A stretch of 16,799 bases of DNA from an uncultured Eubacteriales bacterium (GTDB lineage Bacteria; Bacillota; Clostridia; Lachnospirales; Anaerotignaceae), in NCBI GenBank assembly GCA_900548595.1, contig URLB01000033.1:1-16799 (forward strand), in the 5' to 3' direction. The stretch's first letter is position 1; the number at the start of each line of letters is the position of its first letter. Of the stretch, positions 1 to 6,207 are shown one piece after another. The translations under genes and the position numbers were made by a program. The notes under the pieces were generated by a model that was given only the letters and a program-made list of their open reading frames with translations, was not told where the DNA came from and did no database searches.

Positions 1-389
1 TGATGATGTTCATGGTCATGGCAATGTTCGTGGTCATGACAATGCTCATGGTCATGATGATGTTCATGGTCATGATGGTGTTCATGGTCGTGGCAATGCT
101 CATGGTCATGATGGTGTTCATGATCGTGGCAATGCTCATGGTCGTGATGATGTTTATGGTCAACAGGATGTCCATCCTCATCATAACCGTCAAGCGTTAT
201 AACAACATCTACTTTATTTGCACCTATACCGTTTTTAACAGCCTTTCCGAAAACAACATCATATCCGTCAACATTTATTTTTGACAATTCTTCAACAAAT
301 TTTTCTTTATCTATGCCAAGGTCAAGAAGAGCTCCGAGAGTCATGTCTCCGCTTATACCTGAACTACAGTCAAAATATAAAGTTTTCAT
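1..389 (-). CDS. larC: LarC, nickel insertion protein for the nickel-pincer cofactor (N-terminal part, cut by window edge)
   Basis: LarC inserts nickel into the thiolated pyridinium mononucleotide made by LarB and LarE, the last step of NPN cofactor synthesis; the family reaction is a CTP-dependent cyclometallation in the cytoplasm. Reading the minus strand from 389 gives MKTLYFDCSSGISGDMTLGA, the typical LarC N-terminus (FDCxxGISGDM). About 60 more ordinary residues follow, ending near LDGYDEDGHPVDHKHH. From residue 82 the protein becomes a His-rich stretch of hexapeptides HDHEH(C/H), which runs to the window edge. Such His-rich segments sit between the two halves of many LarC proteins and presumably hold Ni2+. 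The ATG overlaps the larB stop (ATGA, 386-389), so translation is probably coupled. The C-terminal half lies outside the window, so the programmed frameshift known in some lactobacilli cannot be assessed. Confidence 0.93.
   Translation of the reverse strand, partial: MKTLYFDCSSGISGDMTLGALLDLGIDKEKFVEELSKINVDGYDVVFGKAVKNGIGANKVDVVITLDGYDEDGHPVDHKHHHDHEHCHDHEHHHDHEHCHDHEHHHDHEHHHDHEHCHDHEHCHDHEHH
3..146 (-). repeat. Eight in-frame 18-bp repeats coding HDHEH(C/H) in larC
   Basis: Eight complete, uninterrupted hexapeptide units are readable on the minus strand. In order their last residue is C, H, C, H, H, C, C, H, and at least one more unit begins at the edge. At DNA level the unit is close to CATGACCATGAGCATTGC, with synonymous differences (CAT/CAC, GAG/GAA, TGC/TGT) between copies. 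The 18-bp period keeps the frame, so gain or loss of a copy changes only the length of the metal-binding linker. The plus strand of the same stretch shows a meaningless Met/Val-rich frame. Confidence 0.95.
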
Positions 390-1141
390 TTTCTTGATAC
401 CCCCAATTTATTTATACTGTTTGCCGTATATCCGGCGCCGAATCCATTATCAATATTAACAACAACAACTCCACTTGCACAGCTGTTAAGCATACAAAGA
501 AGAGAAGAAAGTCCGTTAAAATTAGCTCCGTATCCAACCGATGTAGGTACAGCTATTACAGGCTTGTCCGTAAGCCCTCCTATTACGCTTGCCAACGCTC
601 CTTCCATACCGGCTACTGCGATAATAACGTCTGCCGTCTCAACCCTGTCAATTCTGGAAAGAAGCCTGTGCAGTCCTGCGACGCCTACGTCATACAGCCT
701 GTCTACTTTATTTCCTAAGAATTCCGCAGTTACAGCCGCCTCTTCCGCAACGGGTATATCCGATGTTCCGCCTGTAGCTACAAGAACAATGCCTCCTGTC
801 TTAACAAGCGGATTTCTCTCAACTATTACGGTTTTTGCGTCTTTATTATATTTTGCGTCAGGTATTTCATTTAATATATAACTGTACTTTTCATCGTTTA
901 CTCTCGTAGCAAGTATATTTTCCGTTCCGTTTTCGAGCATATTTTTCATTATTCCGAGTATCTGCTCTTTTGTTTTTCCCTCTCCGTAAATAACCTCAGG
1001 GCATCCGTTTCTCATTTCTCTCTGATGATCCACAACCGCATATCCCAGATCCTTTGTCGGAGCCAATTTAAGCATATCGGCGGCTTCATCAACGGAAATT
1101 TCATTATTTTGGAGCTTTACAAGTATTTCTTTTGTATTCAT
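386..1141 (-). CDS. larB: LarB, pyridinium-3,5-biscarboxylic acid mononucleotide synthase
   Basis: LarB starts NPN cofactor synthesis: it carboxylates the pyridine ring of nicotinic acid adenine dinucleotide and releases AMP, giving pyridinium-3,5-dicarboxylate mononucleotide. The 251-residue protein has a small N-terminal helical part and a C-terminal domain related to PurE (AIR carboxylase). Visible family landmarks are ATGGTSDIPVAEEA (about 122-135), VAGMEGALASVIGG (176-189, with E180), PTSVGYGA (199-206) and MLNSCASGVVVVNIDNGFGA (217-236). C221 falls where I recall the catalytic Cys of the Lactiplantibacillus plantarum enzyme. I chose the ATG at 1141 because GAGGTGG lies 5 nt upstream; the longer GTG start at 1150 lies inside that Shine-Dalgarno sequence. 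The gene sits 10 nt after larE and overlaps larC by 4 nt, so the three form one operon. Confidence 0.95.
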   Translation of the reverse strand: MNTKEILVKLQNNEISVDEAADMLKLAPTKDLGYAVVDHQREMRNGCPEVIYGEGKTKEQILGIMKNMLENGTENILATRVNDEKYSYILNEIPDAKYNKDAKTVIVERNPLVKTGGIVLVATGGTSDIPVAEEAAVTAEFLGNKVDRLYDVGVAGLHRLLSRIDRVETADVIIAVAGMEGALASVIGGLTDKPVIAVPTSVGYGANFNGLSSLLCMLNSCASGVVVVNIDNGFGAGYTANSINKLGVSRK

Positions 1142-1146
1142 CCTAT

Positions 1147-1153
1147 CCACCTC
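1147..1153 (-). promoter_or_regulatory. Shine-Dalgarno GAGGTGG that fixes the larB start
   Basis: On the minus strand GAGGTGG lies 5 nt before ATG (1141-1139). The upstream in-frame GTG at 1150-1148 is part of this motif and so is unlikely to be the start. The motif overlaps the larE stop codon (1154-1152), which suggests translational coupling. Confidence 0.7.
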
Positions 1154-1928
1154 AATCCATGCTTCCGCTTCTGAAACCTTCTAAATCCAGCGTTACATAT
1201 CGGAAACCGATTTTTTTAATATTCTCAATAATTTCTTTATCTGATATAAACGTACCAAATTTATCTTTTGGTATTTCGATTCTTGCTATATCTCCGTGAA
1301 CTCTGACTCTGCCGCTTTGTATTCCCTTTTCGGCTATCAGAAACTCTGCCTTTTCGACTTTTTCAAAATTTTCTCTTGTCAGTTCCGTATCATAAGGGAA
1401 TCTTGTGGCAAGACATGAATTTGAAGCTTTGTTCCACGTTTCAAGTCCGAGTAGTTCAGCCGCCTCTCTTATTTCAGCCTTTGTCATTCCTACTTCGTAA
1501 AGCGGACTTACTATGCCCAGTTCGTCTGCGGCCATAGCTCCCGGTCTATACGCCTTTCCGTCGTCGGCATTTTTTCCGTCGGCTACAAATTCAAAACCCA
1601 ATTCCTTTGCTTTTTGTATTATTCCGCCCATTATGTTTTTCTTGCAAAAATAGCATCTCTTTCGGTCGTTAAATCTAAACTCTTTAACGGCAAAAGCGTC
1701 TGCTTCTATAATATAATATTTAATTCCTACCTTCTTGGCAAGTCGTTCAGCGTCTTCTAAATCCTTTCTTGACAGCATAACGCCGTTTCCGATAACGGCT
1801 ATAGCATTATCTTTCAGGATATCATAAGCTACGTTCATTACAAGGTCGGAGTCTACCCCACCCGAATATGCAATGCAAAGCTTATCAAACTTCGAGATAT
1901 ATTCCCTAAGTTTATCCAACTTTTCCAT
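1152..1928 (-). CDS. larE: LarE, ATP-dependent sulfur transferase (three-cysteine, probably Fe-S type)
   Basis: LarE adenylates the LarB product and swaps each carboxylate for a thiocarboxylate, in the cytoplasm. The 258-residue protein is a PP-loop ATPase: YSGGVDS at 21-27 binds ATP. The C-terminal half carries family blocks such as DGKNADDGKAYRPG (117-130) and SNSCLATRFPYD (169-180). C172 aligns with the sulfur-donating Cys of the sacrificial L. plantarum enzyme. Here two further cysteines occur in RCYFCK (C92, C95). A C-x2-C plus distal C set is the pattern of LarE proteins reported to hold a [4Fe-4S] cluster, as in Thermotoga maritima, which need not destroy themselves. The start is supported by AAGGAGG 7 nt upstream. 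It is the first gene of larE-larB-larC. Assignment to LarE is firm; the Fe-S type is inferred from the cysteine pattern. Confidence 0.94.
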   Translation of the reverse strand: MEKLDKLREYISKFDKLCIAYSGGVDSDLVMNVAYDILKDNAIAVIGNGVMLSRKDLEDAERLAKKVGIKYYIIEADAFAVKEFRFNDRKRCYFCKKNIMGGIIQKAKELGFEFVADGKNADDGKAYRPGAMAADELGIVSPLYEVGMTKAEIREAAELLGLETWNKASNSCLATRFPYDTELTRENFEKVEKAEFLIAEKGIQSGRVRVHGDIARIEIPKDKFGTFISDKEIIENIKKIGFRYVTLDLEGFRSGSMD

Positions 1929-1977
1929 TTAAACGCCTCCTTTATTGAAATATCATGCAGATATTCATATACAGTAA

Positions 1978-2006
1978 ATTATACTACAAAAAATTTCAAA
2001 AAGAAA
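1978..2006 (-). promoter_or_regulatory. Probable promoter of the lar operon
   Basis: A perfect TATAAT lies at 1978-1983 on the minus strand, 50 nt before the larE ATG. The hexamer 17 nt upstream is TTTCTT (2001-2006), a poor -35, so a sigma-A promoter with a weak -35 or an activator-dependent one is possible. The 116-nt gap after dedA and this -10 suggest that lar is transcribed separately from dedA. Confidence 0.45.
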
Positions 2007-2044
2007 TAGCGTATAAAAGTTGTAAGTCATTTTTAAAAATCTAT

Positions 2045-2644
2045 TTACTTCATTTTCCTATTTGAAAGTTTTATTAAAATTATGCTTAATAATGCAGTAA
2101 CTATATAAAACAATATGTGATTTTCAGAAATGAAAGTTCCTGCATTTTGCCAGTATTCTCCCAAAAAGTATCCTATTGAAATAAGAAACACATTCCATAT
2201 AAAAGCCCCTATCGAAGTATAAAGTACAAATACAGCTGCATTCATTCCGGCAAGTCGTGCCGGTATTGATATATATGTACGGGCAATAGGAAATACTCTC
2301 GCTATTAAGACCGATTGCCTGCCGTACTTATTAAAAACCCTATCGGCGCTGTCAATTCCTTTTTTTATGGTGGGGAATTTATTACATAAATGCTTTTCTA
2401 TAAAATTTTTACCGAATCTCCCCAAGCAATAGCAAAAAAAACTTCCGAAAATCCCTCCGATAGTGCTAGCTGTTACGGCTAACATTAAATTCATATTGCC
2501 TTTAAACACAAAATATCCTATAAAAGGAAGCAAAACCTCACTGGATATAGGAAAACATCCATATTCCAGTGAGGTTGCGATAAATATGCCGAGATAGTCG
2601 AACGTACTGACCATGTCGGTTATTGTATCAAGTATCAAAGCCAT
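2045..2644 (-). CDS. DedA family integral membrane protein (VTT domain)
   Basis: A 199-residue polytopic membrane protein of the DedA/VTT superfamily. Members in other bacteria have been linked to flipping of lipid carriers (undecaprenyl phosphate, phosphatidylethanolamine) and to envelope and proton-gradient homeostasis; the lipid for this one cannot be told. Visible landmarks: a re-entrant N-terminal segment with E27, then PISSEVLLPFIGYF (32-45); a glycine-rich helix GGIFGSFFCYCLGRFG (63-78); the amphipathic signature ARVFPIARTYISIPARLAGM (115-134) with its conserved arginines; a late Trp helix GAFIW (146-150); and a last hydrophobic helix (177-193). GGAG lies 4 nt before the ATG. It follows the flavoenzyme gene by 57 nt on the same strand with no visible terminator, so the two may be co-transcribed. 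Confidence 0.9.
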   Translation of the reverse strand: MALILDTITDMVSTFDYLGIFIATSLEYGCFPISSEVLLPFIGYFVFKGNMNLMLAVTASTIGGIFGSFFCYCLGRFGKNFIEKHLCNKFPTIKKGIDSADRVFNKYGRQSVLIARVFPIARTYISIPARLAGMNAAVFVLYTSIGAFIWNVFLISIGYFLGEYWQNAGTFISENHILFYIVTALLSIILIKLSNRKMK

Positions 2645-2701
2645 TCATCTCCGAATGTATTGTATAATTCATTCTATGCTTTGAATACCCGTCATATTAA
2701 A

Positions 2702-4699
2702 TTATGCTATAAAAAGTCTGAGAAAAAGGTCGTATGCCTCGTGTATTCCTTTCATCGCGTCTCCCACTCCGCTGCAATCGCCTATTTTTGCGTATGATAT
2801 TCTTTCGTCAAGGCATGCCAGTGTAATATCGCTGTTTCTCGGAGTATATCCGGCAGCTATTATTATATTGTCGGCAGGGATTTTAATTTCTCCGTCTGCT
2901 GTATCGGCAATCACATATCCATCGCATATCTCTTTTACCGATGATTCTTTCATTGTTTTTATTCCGTCTTCTTTAACCTCTTTCATAACAATCCATTTAA
3001 GACCGCCTAAATCTTTTCCTATTTTTTTAGTCCTTTCAACAACTGTTATGTTCATAGGTATATCAGCCAAAGGTATATCGCTTCCGATAAACATTTTATT
3101 AAACTCTCTTGATTTTTCAGTTGAATAATGCTTTGAAGCCAAATATCTCGCCGTTTCAAGTCCGACAGAGCCTCCGCCGATTATAACAGCGCTTCCTTTT
3201 TTAAGCTTTGAAATAACATCGGTATTTCCTTTAAGAACTTCTTCCGCCATATAAACATTGTCTCTGTCAATTCCTTTTATATTAGGTATTATGGCTTCTC
3301 CGCCTATAGCCTCAACAACAAAATAAGGCTTAAGCTCTTTCACATATTCTCCGTCTACTTCCGTATCATATCTTATTTCTACGCCAAGCTGTTCTAATTC
3401 ATATTTTTTATTATCTACATACTTAATAAGATCATGCTTTTCTGGAGATGCAGATGCTGAAACCAGAAGACCTCCCAAATATGAATCTTTTGTGCAAAGA
3501 ATAGTTTTATATCCTCTCTCAGCCGACTTTTTAGCTGCCTCAAGTCCTGCCGGTCCCGCTCCGATAACAAGTATTTTCTTTGCAGATACAACTTTTCTGT
3601 GGGTCTTTTCTTCAGCTTCATGTCCGACTTCAGGATTATATGCGCATAATACGGGTTTTCCCTTCAAAACTGCCTCAATACATTTGTTACATCCTTGGCA
3701 TTTATTATATGGCGTACTTGTTAAAACCTTTTCCGCAAATTGTGGGTCAGCCAGAAATCCTCTTGCAGTACCTACAAAATCAGCCATTCCGTTTTTAAGT
3801 ATAGCTTCGATAGTATCTATATTATTTATTCTGTTGCAGGCAATTACAGGTATGTTGACAACACTTTTTATAGAGTCAGCCAAGTATGCAAATCCTCCCG
3901 CAGGAAGTTGGTACGATATTTGCGGAACAGGAGCTTCATGCCATCCGCCTGTAACATTGACTGCGTCAATAAGACCTTCTTTTTCGGCAGTCGTGCAAAA
4001 TCTCTGCATATAATCTATGCCGTATCCTCCCGGCATCATCTGTGAACCTGCAATTCTTACTATTATCGGATAATCAGCCCCTACGGCTTTTCTTACCGCC
4101 CTCAATGTATCAAGAGGCATTTTCATTCGTCTTTCATCATCTCCGCCATACTCGTCATCTCTTAAATTTGTAAGAGGTGAAAGAAAGAGCGTAAGCAAAT
4201 ATCCTGCCGAACAGCTGATTTCAACAGCGTCAACACCTATTTCCTTACATTTTACAGCAGCTTTTGCAAAGTCGTCTATTGTCGCCTTTATCTGCTCTGC
4301 CGTCATAACTTCACATTCGTTTCTGTATATTGACGAAGGTACGTTGGAAGGAGCTACAGCTTTAAGTCCATAGTTGCTTCCGCTGTTTCTTCCTCTGTGA
4401 AAAAGCTGTACTATGTGCTTTGTTCCATGGCTGTGTATCATATCTGTTATTTCTTTTTCTCTCTCGAAAAAAGAATCTTCCTTAATATTGGGCATATTGT
4501 CTGCCGCTCCGAATTCGCTTACGCCGACAACCTGCGTAACTGCGGCGGCTCCGCCTTTGGCTCTTTCTTCAAAAAAAGCCTTATCCTGTTCGGTCAGCTG
4601 ACCTCCCGTTGAAAACCCCGTATGCATTACAAGCATTATTATTCTGTTTTTAAGTTCCATATTATTAATTTTAAACGGTGTAGCGCTTATAAGCGACAT
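2702..4699 (-). CDS. 2,4-dienoyl-CoA reductase-like flavoprotein (FadH / Old Yellow Enzyme family, FMN + 4Fe-4S + FAD)
   Basis: A 665-residue NAD(P)H:flavin oxidoreductase laid out like E. coli FadH. An N-terminal FMN TIM barrel (about 1-330) holds QLFHRGR (98-104), AGYLLTLFLSPLTNLRDDEY (165-184) with the expected catalytic Y167, and GGWHEAPVPQ (251-260) with H254. A cysteine cluster follows (C334, C337, C340, C352), then an FAD domain (GAGPAG, 380-385) and a second nucleotide-binding motif (GGGSVGLETA, 508-517). Such enzymes reduce activated C=C bonds (dienoyl-CoA, enoates; BaiCD/BaiH-like steroid enzymes are relatives). The substrate here cannot be read from sequence. The iron-sulfur motif is CxxCxxC, one residue shorter than the CxxCxxxC of E. 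coli FadH. I set the start at 4699 because GGGAGG lies 7 nt upstream; the longer frame from 4717 would put that motif inside the gene. Confidence 0.88.
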   Translation of the reverse strand: MSLISATPFKINNMELKNRIIMLVMHTGFSTGGQLTEQDKAFFEERAKGGAAAVTQVVGVSEFGAADNMPNIKEDSFFEREKEITDMIHSHGTKHIVQLFHRGRNSGSNYGLKAVAPSNVPSSIYRNECEVMTAEQIKATIDDFAKAAVKCKEIGVDAVEISCSAGYLLTLFLSPLTNLRDDEYGGDDERRMKMPLDTLRAVRKAVGADYPIIVRIAGSQMMPGGYGIDYMQRFCTTAEKEGLIDAVNVTGGWHEAPVPQISYQLPAGGFAYLADSIKSVVNIPVIACNRINNIDTIEAILKNGMADFVGTARGFLADPQFAEKVLTSTPYNKCQGCNKCIEAVLKGKPVLCAYNPEVGHEAEEKTHRKVVSAKKILVIGAGPAGLEAAKKSAERGYKTILCTKDSYLGGLLVSASASPEKHDLIKYVDNKKYELEQLGVEIRYDTEVDGEYVKELKPYFVVEAIGGEAIIPNIKGIDRDNVYMAEEVLKGNTDVISKLKKGSAVIIGGGSVGLETARYLASKHYSTEKSREFNKMFIGSDIPLADIPMNITVVERTKKIGKDLGGLKWIVMKEVKEDGIKTMKESSVKEICDGYVIADTADGEIKIPADNIIIAAGYTPRNSDITLACLDERISYAKIGDCSGVGDAMKGIHEAYDLFLRLFIA

Positions 4700-4706
4700 A
4701 TCAATT

Positions 4707-4712
4707 CCTCCC
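4707..4712 (-). promoter_or_regulatory. Shine-Dalgarno GGGAGG that fixes the flavoenzyme start
   Basis: GGGAGG is 7 nt before ATG 4699-4697 on the minus strand. The more upstream ATG (4717) has no comparable motif. Confidence 0.75.
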
Positions 4713-4739
4713 AACATAACTTGCTTTAGTTTTATCTTT

Positions 4740-4769
4740 ATTATATAGTATAGTAAAAGTCATTGTAAA
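4740..4769 (-). promoter_or_regulatory. Promoter of the flavoenzyme-dedA unit
   Basis: TTTACA at 4764-4769 and a perfect TATAAT at 4740-4745 on the minus strand are separated by 18 nt. Transcription would start near 4733, giving a short leader of about 34 nt. The -35 hexamer overlaps the -35 of the plus-strand promoter. Confidence 0.65.
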
Positions 4770-4791
4770 TAGAAAATGCATAGCTTAAAAT
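4764..4791 (+). promoter_or_regulatory. Possible promoter of the MBL lipoprotein-DUF3006 unit
   Basis: TTGTAA at 4764-4769 and TAAAAT at 4786-4791 are 16 nt apart, placing the start near 4798, about 40 nt before the ATG at 4837. The match is only fair. It shares its -35 bases with the divergent promoter. Confidence 0.45.
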
Positions 4792-4836
4792 ACAACTGTA
4801 CATCAGTTAAAATTAATTAAATATGAAGGTGAAACT

Positions 4837-5925
4837 ATGAAGTTAAAAAAAATCATGTCTATGCTAGCAACTCTTTTGATTCTATCATCATCGGTTGCAT
4901 GTTCCTCAACAGCCGACGCCGAAGATAACTTTTTGCCCGAAGCTCAAAACGACTATATATTTACAACGCTTCCCTCCAATGGCAATCTGCGTGTAAATTA
5001 TATAGATGTCGGTCAGGGAGACAGCGAATTTATAGAATTTCCAAACGGTGAAACAATGATTATTGACGCAGGTACAAATGAGTCCGGTCAAACTGTTGTA
5101 AATTACATAAAGTCGCTGGGATACACATCTGTGGACTATGTTATAGGCACACATCCCCATGAAGACCATATAGGCGGTCTTGACGATGTCATAAATTCGT
5201 TTGACATAGGCAAAATATATATGCCTAAGGTAACAACAGATACAAAAACATTTGAAGACGTCCTAGATGCCGTTGAAAATAAAAACCTTACGATAAATAC
5301 GGCAAAAAGCGGTGTAGTAATAACAGAAACCGATGATTTCTCGGTTAAAATAGTCGCTCCCGTTTCAGAACAATATGACGACTTAAATAACTACTCGGCT
5401 GTAGTAAAAGTTTCTTATAAAGATAATTCTTTTCTTTTTACAGGCGACGCCGAAGAATTATCGGAAAACCAAATAACCGAAGACATATCCGCCGATGTTT
5501 TGAAGGCAGGACACCACGGAAGTTCTACCTCGTCAAGCGACAAATTTCTTGACAGAGTTTGTCCGTCTACAGTTGTAATAAGCTGCGGAGAGGATAATTC
5601 TTACGGTCATCCTCATAAAGAAACTATTGAGAAGCTTAATTCAAGAAATATAAAATATTATAGAACCGATATAAACGGAACAGTAGTCGCAACATCAGAC
5701 GGAAGTACAATAACATTCACAACTGATAAATCAACATCAACTGTTCAAACAGAAAATAAGACCGAAACCGAAAAAAACTATGTACTAAACACAAACAGTA
5801 AAAAAATCCATCTTCCAAGTTGTCCTTCCGTCAGTAAAATGTCTGATAAGAATAAGAGTTTCACATCAGATTATAATAAGGCAATATCGGAAGGATATAC
5901 TCCGTGCGCTTCATGCAATCCATAA
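4837..5925 (+). CDS. ComEC/Rec2-like metallo-beta-lactamase-fold lipoprotein with C-terminal zinc-binding domain
   Basis: A 362-residue predicted secreted lipoprotein. The signal peptide ends in SSVAC (lipobox Cys at C22), so it should be anchored outside the membrane. The central domain (about 50-292) is the MBL fold of ComEC C-termini: NYIDVGQGDS (54-63), the metal motif THPHEDHIGG (105-114; H106, H108, D110, H111), FTGDAE (201-206), GHHGSS (225-230) and YGHPH (256-260). A Thr/Lys-rich linker leads to an Ada-like domain (about 314-362) with H325, C329, C357 and C360 (HLPSC and CASC) as likely zinc ligands. ComEC MBL domains are thought to degrade the non-transported DNA strand, so an extracellular nuclease or phosphodiesterase is plausible, but the substrate is inferred. 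GAAGGTG lies shortly before the ATG. A DUF3006 gene follows by 12 nt, a recurrent pairing. Confidence 0.88.
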   Translation: MKLKKIMSMLATLLILSSSVACSSTADAEDNFLPEAQNDYIFTTLPSNGNLRVNYIDVGQGDSEFIEFPNGETMIIDAGTNESGQTVVNYIKSLGYTSVDYVIGTHPHEDHIGGLDDVINSFDIGKIYMPKVTTDTKTFEDVLDAVENKNLTINTAKSGVVITETDDFSVKIVAPVSEQYDDLNNYSAVVKVSYKDNSFLFTGDAEELSENQITEDISADVLKAGHHGSSTSSSDKFLDRVCPSTVVISCGEDNSYGHPHKETIEKLNSRNIKYYRTDINGTVVATSDGSTITFTTDKSTSTVQTENKTETEKNYVLNTNSKKIHLPSCPSVSKMSDKNKSFTSDYNKAISEGYTPCASCNP

Positions 5926-5937
5926 GAGGTGTAATGT

Positions 5938-6144
5938 ATGATTATAACAATCGATAGGTTTGAAGACATATATGCAGTATGCCTTACCGACAGTAATATT
6001 AAGATAGATATACCTAAAAGCTTGCTTCCCGAAGACGCTCGTGAAGGAAGCATATATGACATGAGTTTTACAAAATTCCGCGAAGAAGAAACAAGAAGAA
6101 AAAAAAGAATATCGGAAAAAGCAAAAAAGTTGTGGAATGATTAA
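5938..6144 (+). CDS. DUF3006 family small protein
   Basis: A 68-residue cytoplasmic protein with no signal peptide. It starts MIITIDRFEDIYAVCLTDSN and continues to the IPKSLLPEDAREGSIYDM block, which matches the DUF3006 pattern (MxxxVDRxEg...a.l...l.iPxxLLPexxkEGd). Its last 20 residues are highly charged (ETRRKKRISEKAKK), probably a helix. Function is unknown. In Firmicutes the family is commonly encoded directly after ComEC-like MBL-fold proteins, as here. GAGGTG lies 6 nt before the ATG and the gap to the upstream gene is 12 nt, so the two are co-transcribed; the strong hairpin at 6156 ends the unit. Confidence 0.85.
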   Translation: MIITIDRFEDIYAVCLTDSNIKIDIPKSLLPEDAREGSIYDMSFTKFREEETRRKKRISEKAKKLWND

Positions 6145-6155
6145 ACCATGATAAG

Positions 6156-6187
6156 AAAGCAGACGATAATTTATTATCGTCTGCTTT
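6156..6187. terminator. Bidirectional rho-independent terminator between DUF3006 and arcC
   Basis: A perfect 14-bp inverted repeat (AAAGCAGACGATAA, 6156-6169; TTATCGTCTGCTTT, 6174-6187) has a 4-nt loop. On the plus strand it ends in TTTTC; on the minus strand the tail is TTTCTTAT. It lies between the two convergent genes and can serve both. Confidence 0.92.
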
Positions 6188-6207
6188 TCACTGTTTAAAT
6201 CCTATAT

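Noticed and set aside
1..146. Short regularly spaced repeats resembling a CRISPR or satellite array
   Set aside because: The period is 18 bp with no spacers, and it is in frame within larC, coding HDHEH(C/H) units.
3..284. Plus-strand Met/Val-rich open frame of 93 codons
   Set aside because: It is the antisense shadow of the larC His repeat; it lacks a ribosome binding site and sensible composition.
564..881. Plus-strand open frame of 105 codons
   Set aside because: It lies wholly antisense to larB, which has clear family motifs; it has no start signal.
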